A stretch of DNA of 35,293 nucleotides. Origin: Falsiroseomonas sp038250135 (GTDB lineage Bacteria > Pseudomonadota > Alphaproteobacteria > Acetobacterales > Acetobacteraceae). A program made the translations under genes and the position numbers. Below, in pieces: positions 7,745-16,764 of the stretch. The stretch's first letter is position 1. Every line of letters begins with the position of its first letter. The DNA lies in contig JBBSCP010000004.1 in the NCBI GenBank assembly GCA_038250135.1, forward strand, positions 1-35,293. The letters are read 5' to 3'. The notes under the pieces are model-generated. The model did not search any database, had not been told where the DNA came from, and saw nothing but the letters and a program-made list of their open reading frames with translations.

Positions 7745-9505
7745 TTACGTGACCTCGCTGAACTGCAACGCTGCGAGCCGCGCGTAAAGCCCGCCCTCGC
7801 GCACCAGCGCCTCATGCGTGCCGCTCGCGACGATGCGCCCGGCTTCCAGCACGATGATGCGATCGGCATTGCGCACCGTGGCCAGGCGATGCGCCACCAC
7901 CAGCGTGGTACGGCCGCGCGAAAGCGTCTCCAGAGCGCGCTGCACCGCCTGCTCGCTTTCCGAATCGAGCGCGCTGGTCGCCTCGTCCAGCAGCAGGATC
8001 GGCGCGTCGCGCAGGATGGCCCGCGCGATGGCGATGCGTTGGCGCTGCCCGCCCGAGAGCGTCACGCCGCGCGCGCCGAGATGCGTGGCGTAGCCCTGCG
8101 GCAGGCCCGCGATGAAGCCATCCGCCGCGGCGGCCTCGGCGGCGGCGGCGACTTCGGCGTCGGTGGCGTCTGGTCGGCCGTAGCGGATGTTCTCGGCGAC
8201 CGAGGTGGAGAAGATCGCGGGCTCCTGCGGCACGAGCCCGATCCGCCGCCGCAGCTCGGCGGGATCGACGGCGGCGATATCCACGCCATCGATCGTGATG
8301 CGGCCCGATTGCGGGTCGTAGAAGCGCAACAGCAACTGAAACACGCTGGTCTTGCCGGCGCCGGAGGGGCCGACCAGCGCCACCGTCTCGCCCGGCTCGA
8401 TGGTGAGCGCGAATTTGTCCAGCGCGGGTGTCTCCGGCCGCGTCGGGTAGCTGAAGCGCACGCCCTCGAACCTGACTCGGCCGCGCGCGGGCTGGGGCAG
8501 GCTCAGGGGGTTTGCGGGCGCGGCGATGGCCGGCGTGGCGGAAAGGATATCCAGCAGCCGGTCGGCGGCCGCCGCGGCGCGCTGGATCTCGCCCCACAGT
8601 TCGCTCATCGTCGAGGCCGAGCTCGCCAGCAGCACGGCGTAGAAGACGAAGGCGGAAAGCTCGCCGCCGGTCATGCGCCCCGCCACCACGTCATGCCCGC
8701 CGACCCAGAGGCTGAAGGTGATGGCGCCGAAGCCGAGCAGGATGACGATCAGCACCAGCATCGCGCGCGTGGCGATGCGCGTCAGCGCGGCGGTGACCGA
8801 GGCCTCGACCTCCCGCCCGAAGCGCGCGCGGTCCTGCGCCTCATGCGTGAAGGCCTGGACGATGCGAATGCCATTCAGCATTTCCTCGGCCGTCGCGGCA
8901 AGGTCTGCCACGCGTTCCTGCGCGAGCTTGGAGAGCCTGCGCTCCTTCCGGCCGAACACCACCAGCGGCACGATTACCAGCGGCAGCACCACCAGTACGA
9001 TGCCGGCGAGCTTGGAGCTGGTCAGCAACAGCATGGTCAGGGCGCCAAGCCCGGTGAAGGCATTGCGCAGGCCCATCGAGATGGCCGAACCGATCAGCGA
9101 TTGCAGTAGCCCGACATCCGCCGTCATGCGCGAGAGGATGTCGCCGGTGCGCGCGGTTTCGAAGAAGCTCGGCGAGAGCTTCAAGACGTGGTCGAAAACG
9201 CGCTGGCGCAGATCCGCCGCCACACGCTCTCCCAGCCAGGAGACAAAGTAGTAGCGCGCGGCCGTGGCGAGGGCGAGCAGCGCCACGACGCTGCCCATGA
9301 AGACCGCCGCCGAGTCGAGCCCCGTGGTGCCGCCGGCGAAGCCGTCATCGATCAGGCGGCGCAGCCCCTGGCCGAGCAGCAGCGTCAGCGCCGCCGCCAA
9401 TAAAAGCGCTGCGCCAGCGCCGAGCGCGCGAAGCATATAGGGCCGCAGCTGTGGCAGCAGCAGGCGGAGCGAGAGGATGGGGGCGCGCGGTGTTGGGGTG
9501 CTCAC
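7745..9505 (-). CDS. ABC exporter, fused membrane and ATPase domains (MsbA/LmrA type)
   Basis: Half-size ABC exporter of 586 aa that should work as a homodimer in the inner membrane. The membrane domain occupies about residues 20-310, with six hydrophobic segments. The ATPase domain shows Walker A GPSGAGKTS near residue 380, signature LSGGQRQRIAIARA near 480, and Walker B ILLLDEATSALD near 503, followed by the H-loop VVAHRLATV. All catalytic motifs are intact. Lipid A or drug export are the usual roles of this group; the substrate cannot be read. The start is GTG 9505, 37 bases after dctM on the same strand, so read-through from the TRAP operon is possible. Confidence 0.9.
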   Translation of the reverse strand: MSTPTPRAPILSLRLLLPQLRPYMLRALGAGAALLLAAALTLLLGQGLRRLIDDGFAGGTTGLDSAAVFMGSVVALLALATAARYYFVSWLGERVAADLRQRVFDHVLKLSPSFFETARTGDILSRMTADVGLLQSLIGSAISMGLRNAFTGLGALTMLLLTSSKLAGIVLVVLPLVIVPLVVFGRKERRLSKLAQERVADLAATAEEMLNGIRIVQAFTHEAQDRARFGREVEASVTAALTRIATRAMLVLIVILLGFGAITFSLWVGGHDVVAGRMTGGELSAFVFYAVLLASSASTMSELWGEIQRAAAAADRLLDILSATPAIAAPANPLSLPQPARGRVRFEGVRFSYPTRPETPALDKFALTIEPGETVALVGPSGAGKTSVFQLLLRFYDPQSGRITIDGVDIAAVDPAELRRRIGLVPQEPAIFSTSVAENIRYGRPDATDAEVAAAAEAAAADGFIAGLPQGYATHLGARGVTLSGGQRQRIAIARAILRDAPILLLDEATSALDSESEQAVQRALETLSRGRTTLVVAHRLATVRNADRIIVLEAGRIVASGTHEALVREGGLYARLAALQFSEVT

Positions 9506-9542
9506 AATCCGAAAATGGCGCCCCCACCGGCGCGCGGCAAGG

Positions 9543-10862
9543 CTACTTCAGGAAATCGGGTTCCAGCAGGCGGGGCAGCAGCAGCGCCATGTCGGGCCAG
9601 AAGATCAGCAGCGCCAGGACGCCCAGCATCGGCAGCAGCATGATGCAGGTGTCCTTGAACACATCCACCACGCGCAAGCCCGCGATGGAGCAGGAAATCA
9701 GCAGGCACAGCCCATAAGGCGGCGTCACCAGCCCGAAGGCGAGGGAGACAATGCTGATCATCGCGAAATGGATGGGGTGCATGCCCGAAGCCGCCGCGAT
9801 CGGCTGCAGAATTGTGCCGACGATGATGATGGCAGGAATGGCATCGAGAAAGCAGCCCACCACGAGGAATACGCCGGCGATGAAAAACCCTGTGGCTATG
9901 ATCCCCATCTCCCAGGTGGAGACGCCGGCGAGCAATCCTTCGGGAATCTTGTAGAAGGCCAGCAGCCAGCCGAAGGCGCTGGCCGTGCCGACGCAGAACA
10001 GTGTGATGGCAGCGAAGCGGCCGGTCTCGCTGAACGCGTTGTACAGGCCCTTCATGTCGAGCTCGCGATAAACCACCAGCGACAGCACGCCGGCATAGAG
10101 CACCGCGATGCAGGCCGCTTCCGTCGCCGTGAACCAGCCGAAGACCTTGCCGCCGATGATGATGAAGGGTGTCATCAGCGCCGGGATCGAGATGAACAGG
10201 GCGTAGCCAAGCTCGCCCCAGGTGGCCTTTGGGTAGGTCGGATAGCCGCGCCGCTTCGCATAGACATGCACGGTCGCCATCTGAACCAGACCCAGCAGCA
10301 GCCCGGGCAGGATGCCGGCCAGGAACAGCCCGCCGATCGAGACCGTCAGCACGCCACCCCAGACGATCATCAGGATCGAAGGCGGAATGACCACGGCGAG
10401 CACGGCGGAGACCGCCGTGATGGCGACGGAGAAGCTGTCGTCATAGCCCTCCTTGCGCTGCGCCTCGATGAACAGCTTGCCCTGGCTCGCGGCATCAGCG
10501 GTGGAACTGCCGGAGATGCCGGCGAAGAAAACCGATAGCACGACATTGATCTGCGCCAGCCCGCCCGGCAGGTGTCCGACCAACGAGCGCGACAATCGTA
10601 CCAGCCGGTCCGTGATGCCCCCCGCCGTCATCAGGTTCGCTGCCAGCAGGAAGAACGGCACGGCAAGCAGGATGAAGGAGTTGTAGGAGTTGAACGTCTC
10701 CTGCACCAGGATCATCGGCCAGAGCCGGTCCTCGATCAGCAGCGGCGGCAGGCAGGCGAGGCCGAGCGACACGGCCACCGGAATGCGCAGCGCCAGCAGC
10801 GTGAAGAAAACGCCAAACAGCAGCCAGGCGGCATCGCCGGTGGCCAGAGAATTGCCGCCCAT
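9543..10862 (-). CDS. dctM: TRAP transporter large permease DctM
   Basis: Large membrane subunit of a tripartite ATP-independent periplasmic transporter, 439 aa with about 12 membrane helices. It drives solute uptake with a sodium or proton gradient. Family signatures include the N-terminal repeat region LAVPFFLLAANLM, the conserved SVFFAGISGSSTADAA and VVIPPSILMIVWG. Length is normal. Its ATG at 10862 shares one base with the dctQ stop (TGATG), implying coupling. The gene follows dctP and dctQ in the usual order. Confidence 0.93.
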   Translation of the reverse strand: MGGNSLATGDAAWLLFGVFFTLLALRIPVAVSLGLACLPPLLIEDRLWPMILVQETFNSYNSFILLAVPFFLLAANLMTAGGITDRLVRLSRSLVGHLPGGLAQINVVLSVFFAGISGSSTADAASQGKLFIEAQRKEGYDDSFSVAITAVSAVLAVVIPPSILMIVWGGVLTVSIGGLFLAGILPGLLLGLVQMATVHVYAKRRGYPTYPKATWGELGYALFISIPALMTPFIIIGGKVFGWFTATEAACIAVLYAGVLSLVVYRELDMKGLYNAFSETGRFAAITLFCVGTASAFGWLLAFYKIPEGLLAGVSTWEMGIIATGFFIAGVFLVVGCFLDAIPAIIIVGTILQPIAAASGMHPIHFAMISIVSLAFGLVTPPYGLCLLISCSIAGLRVVDVFKDTCIMLLPMLGVLALLIFWPDMALLLPRLLEPDFLK

Positions 10863-11377
10863 CAGCGTGATTCACCCTCGCCGTGCAGCAGTATCTGGAA
10901 GTCATCCCACATCCGTTCGCCGGCAAAGAGCAGCCAGGTGACGCCCGCGATCGGCCAGGCCATGTGGATCGTCCAGAGTGGCAATTCGGCCAGCTCGCTG
11001 ATGCGGTACCAGGCCGTATCGGTGAACTCCCAGCCATAGATCACGAAGATCAGCGCGAAGCCCAACACCGCACTGCCCGCCAGGATATCCATCGCCGCCT
11101 TTGTCCGGCCGTGCAGCTTGTCGAACAGATCGACGGTGAAATGCGTGCCCTCCCGCACCCCGATCGTCGCGCCGATCATCACCATCCAGACCAGCAGGAA
11201 GCGCGATGCCTCCTCGGTCCAGATGTAGCGCGGCAGCAACTCGGTGAAGCGGGAGAAGATTTGCATCGAAACAGGAATGATGATGATGGCGACGGTCATG
11301 ACCAGCAGCAGGTCGAGCAGTCTTGCATAGGCTTGAGTGAAGCGGCGAAACACGCCACGCGCGCCATGGGGCGCCAT
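10862..11377 (-). CDS. dctQ: TRAP transporter small permease DctQ
   Basis: Small membrane subunit of the TRAP system, 171 aa with four hydrophobic segments (near residues 22-42, 60-75, 100-118 and 138-155). The conserved core EEASRFLLVWMVMIGATIGVREG is the DctQ signature. The ATG at 11377 follows an AAGGAT ribosome site by 8 bases. It is separated from dctP by 69 bases that hold a strong hairpin. Confidence 0.9.
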   Translation of the reverse strand: MAPHGARGVFRRFTQAYARLLDLLLVMTVAIIIIPVSMQIFSRFTELLPRYIWTEEASRFLLVWMVMIGATIGVREGTHFTVDLFDKLHGRTKAAMDILAGSAVLGFALIFVIYGWEFTDTAWYRISELAELPLWTIHMAWPIAGVTWLLFAGERMWDDFQILLHGEGESR

Positions 11378-11413
11378 GCGGGGATATCCTTCGATAGCGG
11401 CAGGGGCGAAGGC

Positions 11414-11439
11414 GGCGGGGTGGCGCTAGCCACCCCGCC
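11414..11439 (-). promoter_or_regulatory. Intercistronic hairpin between dctP and dctQ
   Basis: A perfect 11-bp inverted repeat, GGCGGGGTGGC / GCCACCCCGCC, surrounds a GCTA tetraloop. It lies just after the dctP stop in the direction of transcription and has no T-run behind it. This favours a 3'-end stabiliser or partial attenuator over a full terminator. In this position it would raise binding protein level relative to the permeases. Confidence 0.65.
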
Positions 11440-11446
11440 CTGTCGA

Positions 11447-12445
11447 TTACGCAGTCAGCGCGTTGATGCGGCCGTAGATGCCCTCGGCATCGATTTCACG
11501 CGCATAGGTGGCCATCACCGGATTCACGGCGGCGTTCATCTGCGCGCGCTCGGTGAAGGGTACGCGGCGCAGCCGCCCGGCGGTTTCGAGCGCGGCCACC
11601 TTCTGCTCATCCTCGGTGCTCTCCGCGACGCGGCCGAAGGTACCGGCCTCGCGGCCCGCGCGCTTGATCGCATCCTGCAATTCGCGCGGCAGGCGGGCCA
11701 GAGTCTGCACCGAGAAGCATAGTGGGCGGACTGTGATGGCGTGCTGCGTCATCAGCAGGTTCGGCCCGACCTCATAGAAACGCATCTGCTCGACGCCCGC
11801 GGCCTCGTTCTCGCCGGCCTCGATGACGTTGTTCTGGATGGCGTTGTAGACCTCGTTATACGCAATGACTTGCGGCGCCATGCCGATGGCCTGGAAGGTG
11901 CGGCTCCAGATCGGCGCGCCCTGCACGCGGATGCGAAGGCCACGCAGCTCCGCCATGTTGCGCGCCGGGCGGTTGGAGAAGATGTTGCGGATGCCTCCGC
12001 CGGCATAGCCGATCAGCGCCACGCGCGCGCGGCGCTCCACCTCATCGGCCACCGGCTTGAGCAAATCCGCATCCAGCACCTGGTTCCAATGCGCGAGGTC
12101 ACGGAACAGGAAAGGCGCGTCGATGAAGGGCGCGGCGCGGCTGAAGGTGGACATGTGGGCGGGGCTGACGATGGCGTAGTCCACGGCGCGCCCGGCCGAC
12201 ATGTATTCGAAGAACTGCTTCTCGAGGCCGAGCGAGCTGTTCTTGTGCATGACGAAATTCACGGGCTGCCCGTAATATTGCTTCACGAGCTCCTCGAACC
12301 GCGTCATGCAGCGGTTGAAGACGTGTTCGTCGTTGAACTGGCTGGCGCCGTTCAGCGTGATCGGAGCCTGGGCGCGTACCAAATGGGGCGCCGCGAGCAG
12401 GCCGGTGGTGGCGGCAATGCCGCCGAGAATGGCACGACGTTGCAT
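11447..12445 (-). CDS. dctP: TRAP transporter substrate-binding protein DctP
   Basis: Periplasmic receptor of the TRAP system, 332 aa. The N-terminus MQRRAILGGIAATTGLLAAP with an ARAQ-like end is an export signal; the RR pair hints at Tat, though the full Tat motif is absent. The family core is seen as LRGLRIRVQGAPIWSRTFQA, with the ligand carboxylate-binding Arg expected here, then VIAYNEVYNAIQNNVIEAGEN. The ATG at 12445 follows AAGGAA. A DctP receptor of this kind usually binds a carboxylate; which one is unknown. Next to a CoA-transferase and hydratases, an organic acid fed to CoA activation is plausible. Confidence 0.9.
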   Translation of the reverse strand: MQRRAILGGIAATTGLLAAPHLVRAQAPITLNGASQFNDEHVFNRCMTRFEELVKQYYGQPVNFVMHKNSSLGLEKQFFEYMSAGRAVDYAIVSPAHMSTFSRAAPFIDAPFLFRDLAHWNQVLDADLLKPVADEVERRARVALIGYAGGGIRNIFSNRPARNMAELRGLRIRVQGAPIWSRTFQAIGMAPQVIAYNEVYNAIQNNVIEAGENEAAGVEQMRFYEVGPNLLMTQHAITVRPLCFSVQTLARLPRELQDAIKRAGREAGTFGRVAESTEDEQKVAALETAGRLRRVPFTERAQMNAAVNPVMATYAREIDAEGIYGRINALTA

Positions 12446-12529
12446 GGACGTATTTCCTTCTATGCCCGGGTCGTTGCCCGGGGTCGGGGGGAGGCTAGCG
12501 CGCCTTTGGGGCGTTTGGAAACCACCCAG

Positions 12530-12958
12530 TTACCCCACCCATTTCATCAGGTGCCGCGCAGCGAGGCAGAGCACGCCGTGCTGGTTGCGCACCTCGCAGG
12601 CGGCCTCCGACCGCCCGCGCGCAGCGTCGAGACTGTCGATGCGATAGGTGGCGAGAAGCGTGTCGCCGATGAAGGCCGGCGCGAGGAACCGCACGCGATC
12701 ATAACCGAGCGAGACCGGCACCCCCTCCGCGCCATCCGCCATCGCGCGATGCGCGATCTCGGAGGCGGTGGTGGAGAGCAGGCCCAGCACCAGCGCGCCA
12801 TGCGCGATGCGCTGGCCGAACGCGGTCTTTGCCGCGTAATCCGCATCGACATGCAAAGGATCGTGATCGCCGGTGATTTCGGCGGCCAGCAGGAAGTCGC
12901 GCTCCGTCAGCGTCTTGGTGAAGCGGGCTTCGGCGCCGGAGTCGAGGCCGAGCCTCAT
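12530..12958 (-). CDS. MaoC-like (R)-specific hydratase
   Basis: Small single hot-dog acyl-CoA hydratase of 142 aa. The hydratase 2 motif is present: TGDHDPLHVD with Asp31 and His36 as the expected catalytic pair, followed by AKTAFGQRIAHGALVLGL. The family hydrates or dehydrates trans-2-enoyl-CoA and mesaconyl-CoA-like substrates. The gene is coupled to the CoA-transferase by ATGA at 12955-12958, so it probably acts on the thioester made by that enzyme. The actual substrate is not known. Confidence 0.85.
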   Translation of the reverse strand: MRLGLDSGAEARFTKTLTERDFLLAAEITGDHDPLHVDADYAAKTAFGQRIAHGALVLGLLSTTASEIAHRAMADGAEGVPVSLGYDRVRFLAPAFIGDTLLATYRIDSLDAARGRSEAACEVRNQHGVLCLAARHLMKWVG

Positions 12959-14499
12959 CCGAATAGCGCAGCAAGGCGCGGCGAGGCGGGTTTGCCCGGC
13001 TTCGTGGCCAGCTCCGCCGCCAGCCCCATGCGCGGCGCGGCGAACAGCCTTGCATCCATCATGCGCAGATCGGGCGAGATGGCGGGGCGAAACCCCATCC
13101 GGGCGGCGACGCCTTCCACCGTCAGGCCGGGCGCGATCTCGATCATCTCGGGCCCCGCTGCGCCGAGGCGGAACACGGCGCTTTCAGTGACATAGAGCAC
13201 GGGTTGGCCGCGCTCAGCGGCATAGGGACCGGAGAAGGTCACCTGCTCCACCTTCGCCACCGCCTTGGGCTTGCCGCCTGCCGTCAGCGTGCCGCCGAAG
13301 ATCACCGATTTCGCATTCTGGCTGATGTTGATGAAGCCACCCGGGCCGATCAGCTTGTTACCGAAACGGCTGACATTGACGCACCCCTCGGCATCGAATT
13401 CGGCAAAGGAGAGAAAGGCGAGGTCGATGCCACCGCCATCGTAGAAGTCGAACTGGTAGGGCTGATCCACCTGCGCATCGGGGTTCATTGCCGCACCAGC
13501 CTCATTGCCGCTGGCCGGAGCGCCGCCGATGTTGCCCTGTTCGTTGGTCAGGCAGATGGCGTCCAGGCAGCCCTCCTCCGCCGCCACATTGGCGATGCCG
13601 GTGAAGATGCCGGAGCCGAGATTGCAGACGGCGCGAGGGAACAATTCAAGCGCGCCGCGCCGCGCCACGATCTTGCGCGCATCCAGCGGCAGCACGGGGA
13701 TATCGTCCAGCGGGATGCGGAACTCGCCCGAATAGGCGGCGGAGTAGGGTGTCGCGAAGGTCTGCGCCTGGTCCGGCACCACCACGACGAGATCGACCAG
13801 GATGCCCGGGATCTTCACCATCTTCGGGTGCAGGCTGCCGCGCCGCACCATGCGCTTCACCTGCACCACGACCACACCACCGCAGCGCCTCGTGGCCTGC
13901 GCTTCGCTCAGCATTTCGAGCGTCACGGCCTCCTGCTCCATGGAGACGTTGCCGTCCTCATCGGCGCTCGTGCCGCGCAGGAAGGCGACGTCCACATGGT
14001 AGGGCTTGTAGAACAGCATCTCCTCGCCGTTGAAGGTGACCAGCTGCACCAGTTGTTCGGTCGCCGAAGGGCTCTGCCGCCCACCTTCGAGGCGTGGATC
14101 GACGAAGGTGTGCAGCCCGGTTTTCGTCAACAGCCCGGCGCGCCCGGCCGCCATTTCGCGCATCAGTTGGCTGAGCGCGCCCTGCGGCAGGCTCCACGCC
14201 TCGATTTCGTCCCGCAGCGCCATCGCCCCCATCGGCGGGCTGTTCACATAGCTGCCGGCGATGCTGCGTTTCACCAGCCCCAACTGCGCGAGGTGGCCGG
14301 TGCCGCGATTCTGCCCGTCGCCAAGCCCCACCGGATGCAGCGCGGTGAGGTTGCGCGGGCTGCCCTGGTCGCGGAAGCGCTGGCCGAGCGCTTCCAGCAG
14401 CGCGTCCGGTACGGCGTGGCCGCCGCCCGATCCGCCGATCAGCAGCGTATCGCCATCCCGCAGCACCGAGGCCGCTTCGGCCGCCGTCACCTTCCGCAT
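12955..14499 (-). CDS. Family I CoA-transferase, fused alpha and beta domains
   Basis: Transfers CoA between acyl-CoA and a free carboxylic acid. It is 514 aa, about the length of single-chain propionate/acetate CoA-transferases (YdiF, Pct). The N-terminal domain has DGDTLLIGGSGGGHAVPDALLEAL and the CoA-binding glycine loop. The second half has TNEQGNIGG, where Glu320 is at the position of the catalytic glutamate that forms the acyl-glutamyl anhydride. The C-terminal AFLSFAEFDAEGCVNVSRFG also fits the family. It starts with ATG 14499, divergent from the enoyl-CoA hydratase gene across 64 bases. Confidence 0.9.
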   Translation of the reverse strand: MRKVTAAEAASVLRDGDTLLIGGSGGGHAVPDALLEALGQRFRDQGSPRNLTALHPVGLGDGQNRGTGHLAQLGLVKRSIAGSYVNSPPMGAMALRDEIEAWSLPQGALSQLMREMAAGRAGLLTKTGLHTFVDPRLEGGRQSPSATEQLVQLVTFNGEEMLFYKPYHVDVAFLRGTSADEDGNVSMEQEAVTLEMLSEAQATRRCGGVVVVQVKRMVRRGSLHPKMVKIPGILVDLVVVVPDQAQTFATPYSAAYSGEFRIPLDDIPVLPLDARKIVARRGALELFPRAVCNLGSGIFTGIANVAAEEGCLDAICLTNEQGNIGGAPASGNEAGAAMNPDAQVDQPYQFDFYDGGGIDLAFLSFAEFDAEGCVNVSRFGNKLIGPGGFINISQNAKSVIFGGTLTAGGKPKAVAKVEQVTFSGPYAAERGQPVLYVTESAVFRLGAAGPEMIEIAPGLTVEGVAARMGFRPAISPDLRMMDARLFAAPRMGLAAELATKPGKPASPRLAALFG

Positions 14500-14563
14500 C
14501 CTACCCGTTTCCTCGACCGTGCTTCGCGCTACTCTATCCGCCTAGGACGCGGAGGAAAGAGGC

Positions 14564-15310
14564 ATGGACGGCGAAGTGACGTTGCACGTCGCGGCGGGGG
14601 TGGCGACCCTTACGCTCGATCGGCCCGCGAAGCACAACGCCATCACCAATGCGATGGCCGAGCAGCTTTCCGAGCTTGCTCGGCAAATCAACGCGGATGA
14701 GTCGATCCGTGCCGTGCTGCTGCGCGGCGGTGGTGAGCGTGCCTTCTGCGCGGGCATGGATTTGCGCGCCATCGAGGCCTTCGCCAGTGCCTGGGATTTC
14801 CGCCACCGCCCGGACTATCCCGGCGCCGTGCGCAGCATCCGCAAACCCGTGGTGGCGGCGCTGCGCGGCTGGGCGCTCGGCGGAGGCTTCGAGCTGGCGC
14901 TGGCCGCGGATATCCGGATCGCTGCCGAAAGCACTCGAGTCGGCTTTCCCGAAGTCACGCGCGGCTGGGTGGGCGGCGGCGGCGCCTCGCAGATGCTGCC
15001 GCGCCTGATCGGCTATGGCCAGGCGATGCGCCTGCTGCTGACCGGCGAGCAGGTGGACGCTGCCGAGGCGCTGCGGCTGCGACTCGTCGAGCAGGTTGTG
15101 GCCGAGGCCGAGTTGCTGCCAACGGCCGAGGCACTCTGCGCGCGGCTTGCAGCGCTCTCGCCGGTGGCGGTGCAGGCGGTGAAGGCGGCGGTACGCCACT
15201 CACTGGAAGCGCCGTTCTCCGCAGGCCTCGCCTATGAGAACGAGATGAACGTGCTGTGTCTTGCATCGCTCCGCGACGGGGCAGCACTGCGCGAGCAGGC
15301 GCGCGCATGA
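14564..15310 (+). CDS. Enoyl-CoA hydratase/isomerase (crotonase family)
   Basis: Crotonase fold enzyme of 248 aa. Both glutamates of the hydratase mechanism are present and correctly spaced: Glu110 in ALGGGFELALAADIRIA and Glu130 in GFPEVTRGW, matching rat Glu144 and Glu164. The oxyanion-hole region ERAFCAGMDL is also normal. A true 2-enoyl-CoA hydratase activity is therefore likely, but crotonases are diverse. A GGAGG-rich ribosome site precedes ATG 14564. The stop overlaps the next start (ATGA at 15307-15310). Confidence 0.88.
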   Translation: MDGEVTLHVAAGVATLTLDRPAKHNAITNAMAEQLSELARQINADESIRAVLLRGGGERAFCAGMDLRAIEAFASAWDFRHRPDYPGAVRSIRKPVVAALRGWALGGGFELALAADIRIAAESTRVGFPEVTRGWVGGGGASQMLPRLIGYGQAMRLLLTGEQVDAAEALRLRLVEQVVAEAELLPTAEALCARLAALSPVAVQAVKAAVRHSLEAPFSAGLAYENEMNVLCLASLRDGAALREQARA

Positions 15311-16320
15311 CCCGCATCGGCATTGTCGGGCTCGGCATGGCAGTGCAGCCGCACATGTTCGCCATCCGCGAGCTGGAGCAGGCGGGCCGCGCGCAGCTTG
15401 TCGGTGGCTTCTCGCCCAGCACGCCGCGGCGCGAGGCCTTCGCGGTACGCTGGCAGGCGCCGATCTTCGAGCGGCTCGACGCGCTGGTCGCGGCGAGCGA
15501 CCTGGTGCTGGTACTGACGCCGCCAGGCGCGCATCTGCCGATCGCCGAAGTCGCCGCCGCCGCGGGCAAGCATCTGCTGATCGAGAAACCTCTCGAGATC
15601 ACCACGGCGCGGGCGGAGGCGCTGGTGGCGCTCGCGGCCCGAGCGGGTGTGACGCTCGGCGTGGTGTTGCAACATCGTTTCCGCCCGGCAGCGCTGCGTC
15701 TGCACCAGGCGATCACGGGCGGGGCGCTCGGCACGCTGCTCTCCTGCTCGGCGAGTGTCCGCTGGTGGCGCGATGCGGCCTATTTCGCGCAGGTTGGGCG
15801 CGGGATGAAGGCGCGCGATGGCGGCGGCGTGCTGCTGACGCAGGCGATCCACACGCTCGACCTGCTGCTGCATCTGGCGGGGCCGGTGACGGAGGTCGCC
15901 GCCTTCGCCCGCACCTCGCCGCTGCGCTCCATCGACACCGAGGACATCGCCGCGGCCACGCTGCGCTTCGAGAGCGGCGCGATCGGCGTGGTGGATGCGA
16001 CAACCGTCGCCGAGCCCGGCTTTCCCGAACGCATCGAGATCGCCGGCACCGGCGGCAGCGCCGTACTGATCGCCGAGCGCCTGGAATTGCATGTGAAGGG
16101 CCGCGCGGTCGAGCTGCTGGATCGCGGCGCGGCCGGCGGTGGCGGTGCGGACCCAATGGCCTTCGACCATGGCCCGCATCGCGGCGTGATGGTCGAGATG
16201 CTCGACGCCATCGACGAAGATCGCGCGCCGAGCAACTCCGGCGTCACCGCCCTGCCGGTGTTGCGGTTGATCGATGCGGTGCTGGAGAGCGTAGAATCAG
16301 GCCGCTTCGTCGATTTGTAG
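15307..16320 (+). CDS. Gfo/Idh/MocA family NAD(P)-dependent oxidoreductase
   Basis: Soluble dehydrogenase of 337 aa with an N-terminal Rossmann domain (RIGIVGLGMAVQPHM) and a C-terminal mixed sheet domain. The catalytic EKP motif is at residues 93-95 (LLIEKPLEI). Family members usually oxidise sugars, inositols or related polyols. Coupling by ATGA to an enoyl-CoA hydratase is unusual and leaves its substrate open. The 3' end overlaps the convergent MaoC gene by 24 bases, and both frames are intact across it. Confidence 0.86.
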   Translation: MTRIGIVGLGMAVQPHMFAIRELEQAGRAQLVGGFSPSTPRREAFAVRWQAPIFERLDALVAASDLVLVLTPPGAHLPIAEVAAAAGKHLLIEKPLEITTARAEALVALAARAGVTLGVVLQHRFRPAALRLHQAITGGALGTLLSCSASVRWWRDAAYFAQVGRGMKARDGGGVLLTQAIHTLDLLLHLAGPVTEVAAFARTSPLRSIDTEDIAAATLRFESGAIGVVDATTVAEPGFPERIEIAGTGGSAVLIAERLELHVKGRAVELLDRGAAGGGGADPMAFDHGPHRGVMVEMLDAIDEDRAPSNSGVTALPVLRLIDAVLESVESGRFVDL

Positions 16321-16764
16321 TGTGTGCACCATCAGATCGTTCTCGCCCTTCTGCACGACCTCGTGCTTCTGGTTCATCAGTTCGAAGCCGAGCGTCACGA
16401 TGCCACGCGCGGGGTTCTTCGTCAGGCGCTTGCCCAGCACGCGGATGCGCGCGGCGATGCGGTCGCCGACCAGGATCGGGCCAGCGAAGGACCAGCGCCA
16501 ATTCAATGAAACGATCGCCGCGAAGCGCACGGGCGCGCGGTTCTTGAGTCCATCGCAGAGCGCCAATCCCAGCAACCCATGCGCGACGCGGCCGGGGTAG
16601 CCAAGCGCCTGCGCATAGGTGTCATCCATATGGATGTCGAAGAAATCGCCGGTAAGCCCTGCGAAGGCCACGATATGCGCCTCGGTCACCACGATCCCGC
16701 CGGTCTCGAAGGCCAGGGTCTCGGCGATCTGGTCGTAGCGCAGCAGCGCGGGGTCGAGCTTCAT
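16297..16764 (-). CDS. MaoC-like dehydratase domain protein
   Basis: Second hot-dog hydratase of the region, 155 aa. The motif LTGDFFDIHMDDTYAQALGYPGRVAHGLLGLAL holds Asp40 and His45 at the hydratase 2 catalytic positions; Asn of the canonical motif is replaced by Phe-Asp. The start is ATG 16764, overlapping the SDR stop (ATGA). It is the last gene of the ACAD-SDR-MaoC run. Its 3' end overlaps the convergent Gfo/Idh gene. It is not a close copy of the hydratase at 12530. Confidence 0.83.
   Translation of the reverse strand: MKLDPALLRYDQIAETLAFETGGIVVTEAHIVAFAGLTGDFFDIHMDDTYAQALGYPGRVAHGLLGLALCDGLKNRAPVRFAAIVSLNWRWSFAGPILVGDRIAARIRVLGKRLTKNPARGIVTLGFELMNQKHEVVQKGENDLMVHTLQIDEAA

Noticed and set aside
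12465..12482. CCCGGG-CAACGA-CCCGGG hairpin before dctP as a riboswitch
   Set aside because: Only one simple 6-bp stem beside the ribosome site, no conserved aptamer features; could be chance in GC-rich DNA.
11741..13195. A 484-codon + strand frame over dctP and the MaoC gene
   Set aside because: His/Arg/Asp-rich antisense shadow; the opposite strand holds well-recognised genes.
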